From contig NZ_BMOK01000004.1 in assembly GCF_014647035.1 (NCBI RefSeq), positions 1 to 64,000 of the forward strand: a stretch of 64,000 nucleotides of DNA. Reading direction: 5' to 3'. The position numbers were made by a program, and so were the translations under genes. The stretch is from Sporolactobacillus putidus. Lineage in GTDB: Bacteria; Bacillota; Bacilli; Bacillales; Sporolactobacillaceae. The notes under the pieces were generated by a model. The model was not told where the DNA came from and did not search any database. It worked only from the letters and a program-made list of their open reading frames with translations. Shown here one piece after another: positions 9,393 through 17,686 of this stretch. Numbering within the stretch: the first letter of the stretch is position 1; every line of letters starts with the position of its first letter.

Positions 9393-10457
9393 ATGTATGA
9401 AGAAAAAAAGATCGCAATGGGGATGACTCTTATAGACAGGATTAATTATAGTCAACTGATCAAGAAAGAATTGGAATATCTGAGGACGATTAAAGACAAA
9501 TCAATTGGGATTATTAGCATGACAGCTAGAAAGTCAAATGGATTGCGCTCGTTACCAAGAAGAGCTGCGATGGGCTTTACAGCAATAAATTTTTTGGTAA
9601 CGGAAATAGAGCAAGCGAGAGATTGTCTATTAGCCTTGGACGGCCAAGTCGAATATATTTTAATTGATATTGAGGAAAAACAGAATATATCTCTTATTAG
9701 TGAAGCAAGACGAATCGTAAAAACATCTAAAGTGATGACTTGTAAACCCAACGATGCGACTATAGAATCCTGTGATCTACTAATAAGGCATCATTATAAT
9801 GACGAATTGGAAGACAGGTCTGTCTTGGTCATTGGGTCTGGAAATTTAAGTACTAAAATAGCCTTGCGACTCGCTGAGAGACAGGCAAACGTGCATTTGC
9901 ACAGCAGAAGCTATCAAAAGACAGCTCAAATTGCTGAATGTTTAAATTTAATTCTTCCTAAATTCTCTAAACCCATACAAGCGATCAATAAACCTGAAAA
10001 AAAGTACAATATCATTGTTTCTTTTTTATCTGCTGAAGAAATTATAGGAGAGGGGTATTTACCATTATTAGATGAGCACTCGTTAGTAATCGACGGAGGT
10101 ATTCATAATTTTAAATCCACATTTATTAAAGAGGCTTTGGAGAAAGGAATCACTTGCTATAGACTAGATGTCCGGATTGCTTTTTTGTATTATCTACTCC
10201 TTCTAAGCCATGAAGTAGAATCTTTTTTTACACATGTAATGGGACGCATAGAGTATCAAGATAAAGGGTATCACCTAGTTTCAGGAGGGATTATAGGCCG
10301 TATGGGTGATATTATCGTTGATAAAGTAATGAAACCCACTCAAGTTGTAGGTATCGCAGATGGATTGGGAGGAGTTAAGAGCGAGTCCCGTTATTCTCAA
10401 GAGGAAAAAAATAAAGCTGTAGAAATATTAAAAAAATTAGGGGGCCATTCAGGGTAA
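9393..10457 (+). CDS. Rossmann-fold dinucleotide-binding protein of unknown role
   Basis: A 354-residue protein. The first ~140 residues form an alpha/beta region, and a clear NAD(P)-binding segment follows: SVLVIGSGNLSTKIALRLAE at about 142-161, ending in LHSRS, which suggests NADP preference. The layout (catalytic-like N-domain, Rossmann C-domain, then a helical tail) recalls shikimate dehydrogenase, FolD or glutamyl-tRNA reductase. No family-specific catalytic motif was recognised. It opens an AT-rich segment and faces the two amino-sugar genes at its 3' side, so a role in glycan precursor synthesis is possible. ATG 9393 lacks a strong ribosome site; ATG 9417 is an alternative. Confidence 0.75.
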   Translation: MYEEKKIAMGMTLIDRINYSQLIKKELEYLRTIKDKSIGIISMTARKSNGLRSLPRRAAMGFTAINFLVTEIEQARDCLLALDGQVEYILIDIEEKQNISLISEARRIVKTSKVMTCKPNDATIESCDLLIRHHYNDELEDRSVLVIGSGNLSTKIALRLAERQANVHLHSRSYQKTAQIAECLNLILPKFSKPIQAINKPEKKYNIIVSFLSAEEIIGEGYLPLLDEHSLVIDGGIHNFKSTFIKEALEKGITCYRLDVRIAFLYYLLLLSHEVESFFTHVMGRIEYQDKGYHLVSGGIIGRMGDIIVDKVMKPTQVVGIADGLGGVKSESRYSQEEKNKAVEILKKLGGHSG

Positions 10458-10462
10458 CAAAA

Positions 10463-10553
10463 TATTTCCCTTTCTAAAAGGGAAATACAAAATAAGGCTT
10501 GCTGAATTTCACTTTTCGTAACAGACCGGTTAACCTTTTTTATAGCAGCAAGC
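10463..10553. terminator. Two hairpins between convergent genes
   Basis: TATTTCCCTTT (10463-10473) pairs with AAAGGGAAATA (10477-10487), and GCTTGCTG (10497-10504) pairs with CAGCAAGC (10546-10553). They separate the converging dinucleotide-binding and reductase genes. Neither has a perfect T run. Confidence 0.5.
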
Positions 10554-10578
10554 TCTAATTACACTCTATGAAAAGACC

Positions 10579-11478
10579 CTATTCCTCTTGCTTTTCTAAC
10601 GGGTTATTATCGAGAAAAAGGATTGTAGAATGATTATTTCTGATGCTTGGATGATTAGCCATCCACTTTTTTAATTCTTCCAGCATCGAGTCATAAGGAG
10701 GAATAAAATATTCAAAATCTGTTCTCGTATTTTTAATCGATCGATCAAGAGTAACTCCAAAATCTGGGGAGATGGTAACGTTGTTTTTCGAAAATATACG
10801 CTTCATTAATTCTAATAATTTTTTTTCTGAAATTTTATAACTTGAACCTAAATGATAGAGCCCTGTTACTTCGTTGTCTATTAAAACTTTGATTGCTTTG
10901 GCCAGTTCCAGTGTTGTAATACCGTTCCATAATAATTTTTCATATCCTTTTATTTCTCCTGTGTGCTTCTTCATAAACCTTGAAAATAACCGAGGACTGT
11001 CTGGATTTAATTCGGGTCCAATGACAGATGTTCGAATAGTCAAATGTTTGTTATCGGTAATTTCTCCCAAAAGCTTAGACTTTGCGTAGACGGAAGTACC
11101 GTCTGCGATATCCTTTTCGGAATAATCTCCTTTATTTCCAGAAAATACGCAATCTGTACTTAAATGAATGAGCTTACCCTGTTGACGTTCTATTAACTTT
11201 GCGAGTTGATGTGGGAACAAACCATTAATTTGAAAGGCTAGAAAAGGATTCTTTTCAGCTTTATTCCTTGTCATTTCTATGCAATTAATGACAACATCGG
11301 GCCTAATGGCTTCAATGATTTCTTCTGCTTTTATCGTATCTGGTAAATTGAGGTAGATGCTTTTATCATCGTTGATGTCTCTTGATGTATAAAAAACTGT
11401 AAAATTTGGGAATTCACTAAAGTATGAGGTTAAAATGTGTCCTGTAATTCCTTCCCCTCCAAAAATCAACAACTTCAT
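10579..11478 (-). CDS. NAD(P)-dependent 4-keto-sugar reductase (RmlD-like SDR)
   Basis: A 299-residue extended SDR of the RmlD_sub_bind group. It has a GGEGITG nucleotide-binding turn (7-13), the STDCVF strand (107-112) and a catalytic Y131-x3-K135 pair. Its start overlaps the stop of the 4,6-dehydratase gene as ATGA, so the two are translationally coupled. In Bacillus cereus a dehydratase (Pdeg) and a reductase (Preq) of this kind convert UDP-GlcNAc to UDP-QuiNAc. By analogy this enzyme would reduce UDP-4-keto-6-deoxy-HexNAc; the stereochemistry (QuiNAc or FucNAc series) cannot be read from sequence. Confidence 0.82.
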   Translation of the reverse strand: MKLLIFGGEGITGHILTSYFSEFPNFTVFYTSRDINDDKSIYLNLPDTIKAEEIIEAIRPDVVINCIEMTRNKAEKNPFLAFQINGLFPHQLAKLIERQQGKLIHLSTDCVFSGNKGDYSEKDIADGTSVYAKSKLLGEITDNKHLTIRTSVIGPELNPDSPRLFSRFMKKHTGEIKGYEKLLWNGITTLELAKAIKVLIDNEVTGLYHLGSSYKISEKKLLELMKRIFSKNNVTISPDFGVTLDRSIKNTRTDFEYFIPPYDSMLEELKKWMANHPSIRNNHSTILFLDNNPLEKQEE

Positions 11479-12464
11479 TTAATGAACCCGCCTTTTTTTA
11501 GCATCTCTTTGATTTCATCCTTGCCCATTAATCCTTTTTCAGAGCTGTAATCTCCTATTTTTGCCGCAGGGTATTTGGAGTAGTGTTCCATTAACCCTTT
11601 TATAGGAAGGGTTGGCAGGATAACAAAATATTCTCTGTCATAAATAATTGTTTTCCGGCTTTCATTTAAAGAAAGGAGAAGTTCATGAATTTTTTCCCCA
11701 GGGCGCGTTCCAAGAATATCAAATTCAATATTATTTTCCCCGTAAGCTTCTATTAACACCTGTGCAAGATCAACAATTTTACAGGAGGGCATCTGCATAA
11801 CAAAAATTTCTCCCCCAATACTTTCATACGTGGCCTTTAAAACAAGTTTAACCGCGTCCTGTACAGACAAAAAAAAGCGTGTCATGTTCAGGTCTGTAAT
11901 ACCTATCTTTTGTTTTTCCTGAATCTGTCTTTTAAAAACATGGATAACACTTCCGTTTGTTCCTAATACATTTCCGCCCCGGACGCATACAAACCTTGTA
12001 TGCGTATTTAATGTATTAGCATGAATAATTAACCGCTCACCCATTGCCTTTGAAAATCCATAAAAATTCAATGGATCGGAGGCTTTATCAGTTGAAATAT
12101 AGACCACTTTTTTCACGCCACAATGAATCGCAGCATCGATGACGTTTTGAGTGCCTATAACATTTGTTTTTAATGCCTCTATAGGCTGTTCTTCACAAAC
12201 AGGAACATGTTTTAATGCAGCCAAGTGAAAAATATAATCAACATCCTGGCAAGCCTCAATTAAAGTATCTTTTTCTCTAATATCTCCAATGATAAAACGC
12301 AATTTAGGATTTTGATCAAATAGTTGCTTCATTGTGAATTGATTGGCTTCATTCCTTGAAAATATTCTAATTTCCTTTGGCTGTTTATCTAACAGTTGAT
12401 TAATTAACTCGTATCCCCATGATCCTGTTCCGCCTGTTACAAGGATGATTTGATTATTCAACAA
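11475..12464 (-). CDS. UDP-N-acetylhexosamine 4,6-dehydratase (PseB/CapE/Pdeg family)
   Basis: A 329-residue polysaccharide_synt_2-type SDR. It shows GGTGSWG (11-17) for NAD(P), the LAALKHVPVCEEQP signature (81-94) typical of UDP-GlcNAc dehydratases, STDKASDP (124-131), and a full Y135-x3-K139 pair where PseB/FlaA1 enzymes usually have Met. It removes water from UDP-GlcNAc to give a 4-keto-6-deoxy sugar, with or without C5 epimerisation. The start is TTG 12464 with AGGAGG at 12473-12478. It is the first gene of a two-gene operon with the reductase. Confidence 0.88.
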   Translation of the reverse strand: MLNNQIILVTGGTGSWGYELINQLLDKQPKEIRIFSRNEANQFTMKQLFDQNPKLRFIIGDIREKDTLIEACQDVDYIFHLAALKHVPVCEEQPIEALKTNVIGTQNVIDAAIHCGVKKVVYISTDKASDPLNFYGFSKAMGERLIIHANTLNTHTRFVCVRGGNVLGTNGSVIHVFKRQIQEKQKIGITDLNMTRFFLSVQDAVKLVLKATYESIGGEIFVMQMPSCKIVDLAQVLIEAYGENNIEFDILGTRPGEKIHELLLSLNESRKTIIYDREYFVILPTLPIKGLMEHYSKYPAAKIGDYSSEKGLMGKDEIKEMLKKGGFIK

Positions 12465-12706
12465 CGCTAATGCCTCCTAAGATTCGAAGTGACAATAAGT
12501 TGAATACATCTATAAAAATGCAAAAGAATAAATAAACTTCGGCCCTGATCCCACTGTTTGCTGAAAAAATTTGCAAAAAATATTATATGAGTTTCTTTTC
12601 CTGGTCGTCGTATCAATGAACAGAACGACTTTTTTGATCAACCTCCAACTTCTATAACGTATGCATTTCTCTTTTAGCCGTCATAGGCAGTATCTTTAGC
12701 TTAGAC

Positions 12707-12743
12707 CCAAAAAAACTTTTGCCTATTTTACTAGGCAAAAGTT
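12707..12743 (-). terminator. Strong minus-strand terminator of a vanished gene
   Basis: AACTTTTGCCTA (12714-12725) and TAGGCAAAAGTT (12732-12743) form a perfect 12-bp stem with a six-base loop. On the minus strand it is followed by T7. It lies one base beyond the stop of a decayed minus-strand frame and nowhere near an intact one. Confidence 0.75.
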
Positions 12744-12948
12744 AAAGAAGATACGACCCAAAATCTATTTTAAAAGCACGGGTAACGGCTGAACGAAGTC
12801 CTCCTTTGTTAACAGTTCCTACTGCCAAGCCTGTAACGGATTTTCACTGCCCGGCTGTCGCCAATACCGTAAACACTAAAAGATAAATAGGGATATTTGT
12901 AATGCTTAGGGCAAACATCCAAACCAAACATACGATTGAACAATATAG
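12742..12948 (-). pseudogene. Decayed C-terminal fragment of a membrane protein
   Basis: Read on the minus strand, 12948-12742 gives a hydrophobic helix (WMFALSITNIPIYLLVF), an in-frame TGA, then VTGLAVGTVNKGGLRSAVTR and a TAA. The pattern of helix, glycine-rich turn, basic residues and terminal helix is that of the end of a transporter. There is no start codon or ribosome site, and the frame is blocked upstream by TAA at 12949-12951. A perfect terminator follows on the same strand. The family could not be identified. Confidence 0.5.
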
Positions 12949-12980
12949 TTAAAATATACAACGAAGGGGATGATTAACTA

Positions 12981-14243
12981 TTGAAAATACTACTTGCCAC
13001 ATATTGGGCTGTTCCACATGTAGGCGGTGTTTGGAAATACATGGTTCAATTACGAGAGAATTTAGAAAAATTAGGACACAAGGTCGATTTGTTAGGATAT
13101 GGCGAGGATAATACCTATGTTCACCTAGTTAATAAAGGGAAAAAATTATCTAATGATCAATTACGTCCTTTGCTCGAAGCCAAGATTACACCTGAGAATT
13201 ATCCAGAGATCTATGCAAACGATTTGGTGAAGTACACGGAATTTCAGAGGTATATGTATGAATTGGCAGCCGCATATTTTGGATTAAGAGACTATGACGT
13301 TATTCATACACAGGATGTTTTGTCAACTGTTGCCATGAGCCGCATAAAACCGGATCACATTCCTTTAGTAGCAACGTTGCATGGCTCAGTTGCCCATGCA
13401 ATTTACCATCAGCTGGAAAATATCCATCGTTCTTCTACATCATTCATGGCGAGAGAATATTTCAAAAAACTGGAAAATTTAGGAGCCACTTCTGCTTATA
13501 CCACAATAGTAGCTAATAATTGGCTGAAGGATATCTTAACAAATGAATTTGAAGTTCCCTTGGAGCAAATTCAAGTTCAACATTACGGTTATGATATTAG
13601 AAGTTTTTTGGAAAAAATGAAAGTAAAATCCACTATAAAAAAACCACTGGACAAAAAAGTCATCACTTATACAGGCAGACTCGTGGAATTAAAAGGGGTC
13701 CATCATCTGATAACCGCACTAAGTCAATTAAAAAAAGAGCGAGCGGAGAAAGATTGGGTGTGCTGGATAATCGGAGATGGCGATAAGATGGAGGAACTAA
13801 AAGCACAGGCAAAGAGTCTGACGTTAACAGATGATGTTTTCTTTTTTGGTGAGCGACAAGATATACCGTATTTACTATCCTTATCCGATATACATGTTTT
13901 ACCGAGTCTTCTTGAAAATCAGCCATTATCTGTCATTGAGGCGCAGCTTGCAGGAAAAGCGGTTATTGTAAGTGACACAGGTGGACTGCCTGAAATGGTT
14001 GAACATGGTGTAACGGGAATAGTTGTACCTGTAGGTAACCCTCAGGCTCTCTATGAAAACCTTGATATTTTATTAGATAGCGACAAGTTAAGAAAAAAAC
14101 TAGGGTCTAATGCAAAAATATGGGGAATCAGTTATTGGTCTCAAGAAAGGGCTGTAAGAAATTTACTAAAAATCTATGAACAGGCAAAATTTGAAGCAGG
14201 AAAGGATGCAACCAATGATACGGACTACTCTGTTAATCATTAA
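12981..14243 (+). CDS. Glycosyltransferase family 4
   Basis: A 420-residue GT-B retaining glycosyltransferase. The N-domain starts with the acceptor-side loop YWAVPHVGGVWKY. The C-domain shows TGRLVELKG (231-239) and the E-x7-E motif E312...E320 in LENQPLSVIEA, followed by the donor-binding DTGGLPEMVEHG. It transfers a nucleotide-activated sugar to a cytoplasmic or membrane acceptor. The start is TTG 12981, ten bases after AAGGGG. The next gene begins inside its last 30 bases, so both are made together. The neighbouring amino-sugar and DUF4183 genes point to spore-surface or capsule glycan. Confidence 0.92.
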   Translation: MKILLATYWAVPHVGGVWKYMVQLRENLEKLGHKVDLLGYGEDNTYVHLVNKGKKLSNDQLRPLLEAKITPENYPEIYANDLVKYTEFQRYMYELAAAYFGLRDYDVIHTQDVLSTVAMSRIKPDHIPLVATLHGSVAHAIYHQLENIHRSSTSFMAREYFKKLENLGATSAYTTIVANNWLKDILTNEFEVPLEQIQVQHYGYDIRSFLEKMKVKSTIKKPLDKKVITYTGRLVELKGVHHLITALSQLKKERAEKDWVCWIIGDGDKMEELKAQAKSLTLTDDVFFFGERQDIPYLLSLSDIHVLPSLLENQPLSVIEAQLAGKAVIVSDTGGLPEMVEHGVTGIVVPVGNPQALYENLDILLDSDKLRKKLGSNAKIWGISYWSQERAVRNLLKIYEQAKFEAGKDATNDTDYSVNH

Positions 14244-15108
14244 ATACACGTTATTAAGTTGGTTCTCCAGAAAATTTTCCTGGATAAAGCGATTTTGGAA
14301 AGTTAAAAAAGGTCAGCCTGCCCAAGAGCAATTAAATGAAGAACGCGTCTTGGCTTATAAACCCGGTTACAGCGATAAATATGATCATTTATTCCCACTG
14401 CTTTCTTCATCCCCCAAAATACTTGTAAACAGTTTGATATGGGATCCAATATGCAAAAGGGTAAACAATGGGTACAATTTGCCTCACTCGGAAACGTTGA
14501 ACTTATTAAAAAGCATGAACGGGGATCATTATAATTGGTTATTTTCTAAAATAAATCATACACCGGATCTATTTGTTGATCACAATTTGTGGACTAAAAC
14601 TTTAAAACAAATCCCAGAAAATTATCAGATTCCATATAAAGAACTACTTAAGGTATTTGAAACCATGAGCAGTACTCATTATAATCAATTGTTCAATAAT
14701 CCTCTTGATGCCCCTCAGATTTTTGTTAATGGTACATGGAAGTCTATAGAGAGCGTATTGCCCCGGACGTTCTCTCTGCCTGCCCCCGAGACAATTGGTA
14801 TATTTAAACAAATGAACAGTGATAACTTAAACTCGGTTTTTTTAACGCCCAACAATACGCCTAATGTATTTATCCAGCATGAAATTTGGAATCCAATGAT
14901 AAATAGATTCCCTAAAGAATATAGAATACCGGATGTAAGGGGAGCAGAGATTTTAGACCGGTTTGATGGTCGTCATTATAAACATCTTTTTTTAGAACCA
15001 GGGTCTAGTAATGACTTAGTAACCATTGATCATTCGGTGTGGGACGTGATCGAGAAGGAACTACCTGAAAATTACACATTGCCAATCCCATTAAATGAGA
15101 AGTTCTAA
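14215..15108 (+). CDS. Five-fold ~50-residue repeat protein, unknown family
   Basis: A 297-residue protein that I cannot assign to a known family. After a hydrophobic/basic N-terminus (TTLLIIKYTLLSWF) come about five tandem units. Each has the pattern HYN-x-LF, a Pro, a short beta segment (IFVN or LFVD), a Trp, then P-x-x-Y-x-I/L-P and an amphipathic helix ending in a Met-containing turn. The Trp recurs every ~50 residues. The last unit ends NYTLPIPLNEKF. I chose ATG 14215 because AGGAAAGG lies eight bases upstream. It overlaps the glycosyltransferase gene by 29 bases, suggesting a partner protein or acceptor for it. Confidence 0.85.
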   Translation: MIRTTLLIIKYTLLSWFSRKFSWIKRFWKVKKGQPAQEQLNEERVLAYKPGYSDKYDHLFPLLSSSPKILVNSLIWDPICKRVNNGYNLPHSETLNLLKSMNGDHYNWLFSKINHTPDLFVDHNLWTKTLKQIPENYQIPYKELLKVFETMSSTHYNQLFNNPLDAPQIFVNGTWKSIESVLPRTFSLPAPETIGIFKQMNSDNLNSVFLTPNNTPNVFIQHEIWNPMINRFPKEYRIPDVRGAEILDRFDGRHYKHLFLEPGSSNDLVTIDHSVWDVIEKELPENYTLPIPLNEKF

Positions 15109-15129
15109 GTTCACAAGAATTAGAGTAGG

Positions 15130-15155
15130 AACAACTCGCATATTGCGAGTTGTTT
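15130..15155 (+). terminator. Terminator of the GT4/repeat-protein pair
   Basis: AACAACTCGCA (15130-15140), a three-base loop and TGCGAGTTGTT (15144-15154) form a perfect 11-bp stem ending in a short T run. Confidence 0.8.
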
Positions 15156-15255
15156 CAGCCTGTGCTTCAAATTTATTACCATGCAGCCTTTCCAAATTTC
15201 ATTACAATGGCATTTATTATATTGTAAATTAAAATTTAAAAAAAGGAGGATTACC

Positions 15256-15879
15256 ATGGATTTTGAGGAAATAAATGGGAAGTATGATTCGATTTTTAGC
15301 TTAGGCGATTTGTGCCTGGGAAGTATACAATTAAGAAAGCATAATTTACGCCCTTTTGCTGGTGTGATTGATTGGATGGGGTCACCATCTTTGCATGATG
15401 TGAATCGACTTCTTAAAAATAAATTTCATGGGTTTATGGAGTTATCAAATCTGTCGATTATAGGCTATGCAAACGAGCATAATCTGTTGGTAGCAGATAC
15501 GCAATACAATATTATGTCTAATCATGATTTTGATTCAAGCAAAAATACACTCACTCATTTAGCCACTTACCCAGAAGTAAAAACAAAATTTGATCGCCGA
15601 ATTAACAGGTTTCTAAATAAGCTGGAAACAAGTAAGCGGATACTTTTTGTCCGGACTGAAGGGGCATTTGATGAGGTATTGGCATTGGAGGAGACATTGT
15701 CTGAGTTGGTAAAAGGTGATTTCCGCATACTCGTTATCAACCATTCGAATGTTAATGACATAGTGGTCAAAAACTGGCCGCTTGAAAAGGTCTGTTCTCT
15801 AGAGTTTCCTAATATCGAGAAGTGGGAAGGGAATAACGCTCTATGGGACCGGATTTTGAAAGATGTTCATATAAAATAA
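15256..15879 (+). CDS. DUF1796 family, putative papain-like cysteine peptidase
   Basis: A 207-residue protein whose N-terminus (DSIFSLGDLCLGSIQLRKHN, then LRPFAGVIDWMGSP) carries the signature of DUF1796: SLG-x2-C, an arginine/histidine-rich helix and the FDW-like IDW motif. C20 would be the predicted nucleophile. The family is common in Bacillus and in glycan or cell-surface loci, but its activity is not established. It starts at ATG 15256 after AAGGAGG; a frame reaching back to 15181 has no support. It sits between the glycosyltransferase pair and two DUF4183 genes. Confidence 0.8.
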   Translation: MDFEEINGKYDSIFSLGDLCLGSIQLRKHNLRPFAGVIDWMGSPSLHDVNRLLKNKFHGFMELSNLSIIGYANEHNLLVADTQYNIMSNHDFDSSKNTLTHLATYPEVKTKFDRRINRFLNKLETSKRILFVRTEGAFDEVLALEETLSELVKGDFRILVINHSNVNDIVVKNWPLEKVCSLEFPNIEKWEGNNALWDRILKDVHIK

Positions 15880-15939
15880 GAGCTTTCCCAAATGGTTAGG
15901 ATGGCAAGAAACTGTGGTGCTGTTTCGCTGATGCTTACC

Positions 15940-16272
15940 CTAAACCACGATCATTTGTAAAATAATTGGAACTCCGGCTGGAGGAAGGTCTTCTGTAATG
16001 AAAAAAAGGCTGCCCTCCTTTACTTTGTAACTGACTTTTGGTTGCAGAATTCCATTAACAAAGAGATTATTAAAGGAAGTTTTACTGGGATCTAAAATTT
16101 TTTGGTTCCCATATCCTTTTAAAGCGTCATTGTTTGAATATTCTCTCTTTAACCCATCCGAGATAGTATAGAACTCAAAACATTTAACCGGAGCAGGAAT
16201 AAAAGTTCGGATCTCAGTGCTAAAAACTGCAGGATAATTCAAGTAAGGTTTAGGAATATCTTTTTTTTTCAT
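15940..16272 (-). CDS. DUF4183 protein, spore-surface type (short form)
   Basis: A 110-residue protein with the DUF4183 pattern: an N-terminal [14 protein letters not shown] stretch, [18 protein letters not shown], then [21 protein letters not shown] and a hydrophobic end [13 protein letters not shown]. Members are typical of spore-forming Bacillales and often lie near collagen-like exosporium genes; their function is not established. It starts at ATG 16272 after GGGGGAT. It is divergent from a second DUF4183 gene, with 227 bases between them. Confidence 0.82.
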   Translation of the reverse strand: MKKKDIPKPYLNYPAVFSTEIRTFIPAPVKCFEFYTISDGLKREYSNNDALKGYGNQKILDPSKTSFNNLFVNGILQPKVSYKVKEGSLFFITEDLPPAGVPIILQMIVV

Positions 16273-16499
16273 TACTAATCCCCCGAAAATTATTATTTAT
16301 ATTATTCGATATGCTCTTTACACGTGAAAAAACCGTTAGAAAAGTTTAATGATCCCTGTCCTTATAGTCATTCGTTTATACACATTTATCATCTTTTACA
16401 TAAAATGCTATTAGTGTTATAAAAAACTTCAGCATCAAAAAATCATGAAAAATCCTTTTGATAAGCTAAGTTTGTTAAAAAAAGAAGGAGGAATACTGT

Positions 16500-16874
16500 A
16501 TGCCATTAAAGATAATCAAGTTATTTCCGGCTGAAACAGCAATTTCCGTTGTGCCAACAATAAGCAGGTTTTTTTATGAAACAAAAGAAAATACGGCAGG
16601 AGGAGCGACTTTACAAATCGATGTATCTGAATTTTTGGATGATACAGGCGAGGATGCTGCCGAGTTCCCGAAGTTAAACCTAAATAACAGCTATTTTAAC
16701 GTATTTATAAATGGAGTATTACAAATGGAGGACAATTTCGCTTATACATCAGGAGGAAAGGGTATCGGTAATTTAATGATTATTGTCCCGGAAGGCTCTG
16801 AAATTCCGCCAGATATCTCAATTATTTTGGAAGTGATCAATTACGATCCTTTATTAAAAACTGAGAAAGAATAG
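16500..16874 (+). CDS. DUF4183 protein, spore-surface type (long form)
   Basis: A 124-residue DUF4183 protein: MPLKIIKLFPAETAISVVPT, a RFFYETKENTAGGATLQI strand pair, FLDDTGEDA, then LNLNNSYFNVFINGVLQMED and a closing hydrophobic strand (PPDISIILEVINYDP). The shared core VFINGVLQ corresponds to LFVNGILQ in the divergent neighbour, so the two are paralogues. It starts at ATG 16500 with AAGGAGG. Both are likely structural spore coat or exosporium proteins; this is inference from family distribution. Confidence 0.85.
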   Translation: MPLKIIKLFPAETAISVVPTISRFFYETKENTAGGATLQIDVSEFLDDTGEDAAEFPKLNLNNSYFNVFINGVLQMEDNFAYTSGGKGIGNLMIIVPEGSEIPPDISIILEVINYDPLLKTEKE

Positions 16875-17429
16875 AAAAAGAATTTTCATCAAATCTTTCC
16901 AGTTATATAAAGTTTAAATATAGTTTTTGTCTTTTGTTATCGCTATGTGCGGAGCAGCTTTGTCCTATGTTTCTCTAGCCTTTGGCGGCATAAATTCTGA
17001 AATCACAGCCGTTTTTCCCCTTCCAAATGCCAGAAAAAGACCAAAGTTGTGGTTCACAGTTGATAACCTTTAACCAATTATGCGAGCGGATTCCTAGAAC
17101 ATAAAAGGATCCGCTCTTCTTTTTCAAGACTACCCCCTCTGAACCAAGCCGCATTAAAATACCGAGCTTCAAGTGAATAGTCTCACGTCTAATCATTCCG
17201 CAAGACCCCAGCTGAGTTATGGCACCGAGGACTGCTGCCTCGAGTTTTCTCAACCGGCGTTCTGAATAAAGTTCATTTTCCTGCTAAACAAAAGGAGTGC
17301 TTCTACAATTGGGTTTTCAGGTGTTGAAATATGGGTATAGGTATACCAATAAGATTCTTAAAGCGGGGGTTACAGGCGGGCGGCAGATTGGTATTCACAA
17401 AAAAATCATTTTTTGGGTGCTCAGGTCGA
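16875..17429. other. Gene-free region upstream of the ldhD promoter
   Basis: Open frames exist here (17253-16975 on minus, 17297-17545 on plus), but neither has a ribosome site, a recognisable family or sensible composition. It may hold worn sequence at the edge of the AT-rich segment. Confidence 0.5.
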
Positions 17430-17458
17430 TTGTAGTTCATTTGAAGCGATGGTATAAT
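17430..17458 (+). promoter_or_regulatory. Promoter of the D-lactate dehydrogenase gene
   Basis: TTGTAG (17430-17435), 17 bp, TATAAT (17453-17458). The resulting 5' leader would be about 220 bases and contains a Rex-like palindrome and a hairpin. Confidence 0.7.
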
Positions 17459-17566
17459 CTTAACGTGAAAAAAGATTTCATGATATTTTTCTCTGGCAAG
17501 GGGAAACTAGGAATGGTTGAAGGCGAATCGGTGGCAAGGCATTGAAATTCAGCGCTTCTGCTTTTC

Positions 17567-17584
17567 TTGTGAAAGCAATCACGA
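17567..17584 (+). promoter_or_regulatory. Rex-like operator upstream of ldhD
   Basis: TTGTGA-AAGCAA-TCACGA, an inverted repeat with six-base spacing, matches the Rex half-sites TTGTGA/TCACAA except for one base. Rex represses fermentation genes until the NADH/NAD+ ratio rises, so control of a fermentative dehydrogenase is sensible. The site lies between the promoter at 17430-17458 and the gene. Confidence 0.5.
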
Positions 17585-17631
17585 AATTTATTTTTTCACA
17601 GATTTTCACGGATGAGATAAGCGGGTTGGCA

Positions 17632-17655
17632 GCCTGATGGTCAGAAACATCAGGC
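17632..17655 (+). promoter_or_regulatory. Leader hairpin before ldhD
   Basis: GCCTGATG (17632-17639) and CATCAGGC (17648-17655) form a perfect 8-bp stem with an eight-base loop, 32 bases before the start codon. No T run adjoins it, so an mRNA-stabilising role is more likely than termination. Confidence 0.5.
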
Positions 17656-17686
17656 GAAGAATAAATTTTTAGGAGGATGTTTCAGC

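Noticed and set aside
16975-17253. Minus-strand 92-residue open frame
   Set aside because: No ribosome site, TTG start, odd composition and no recognisable family.
17297-17545. Plus-strand 82-residue open frame starting near the ldhD promoter
   Set aside because: No ribosome site, and it overlaps a consensus promoter.
17567-17584. CcpA cre site before ldhD
   Set aside because: The spacing of the half-sites fits Rex, and the central CG of cre is missing.
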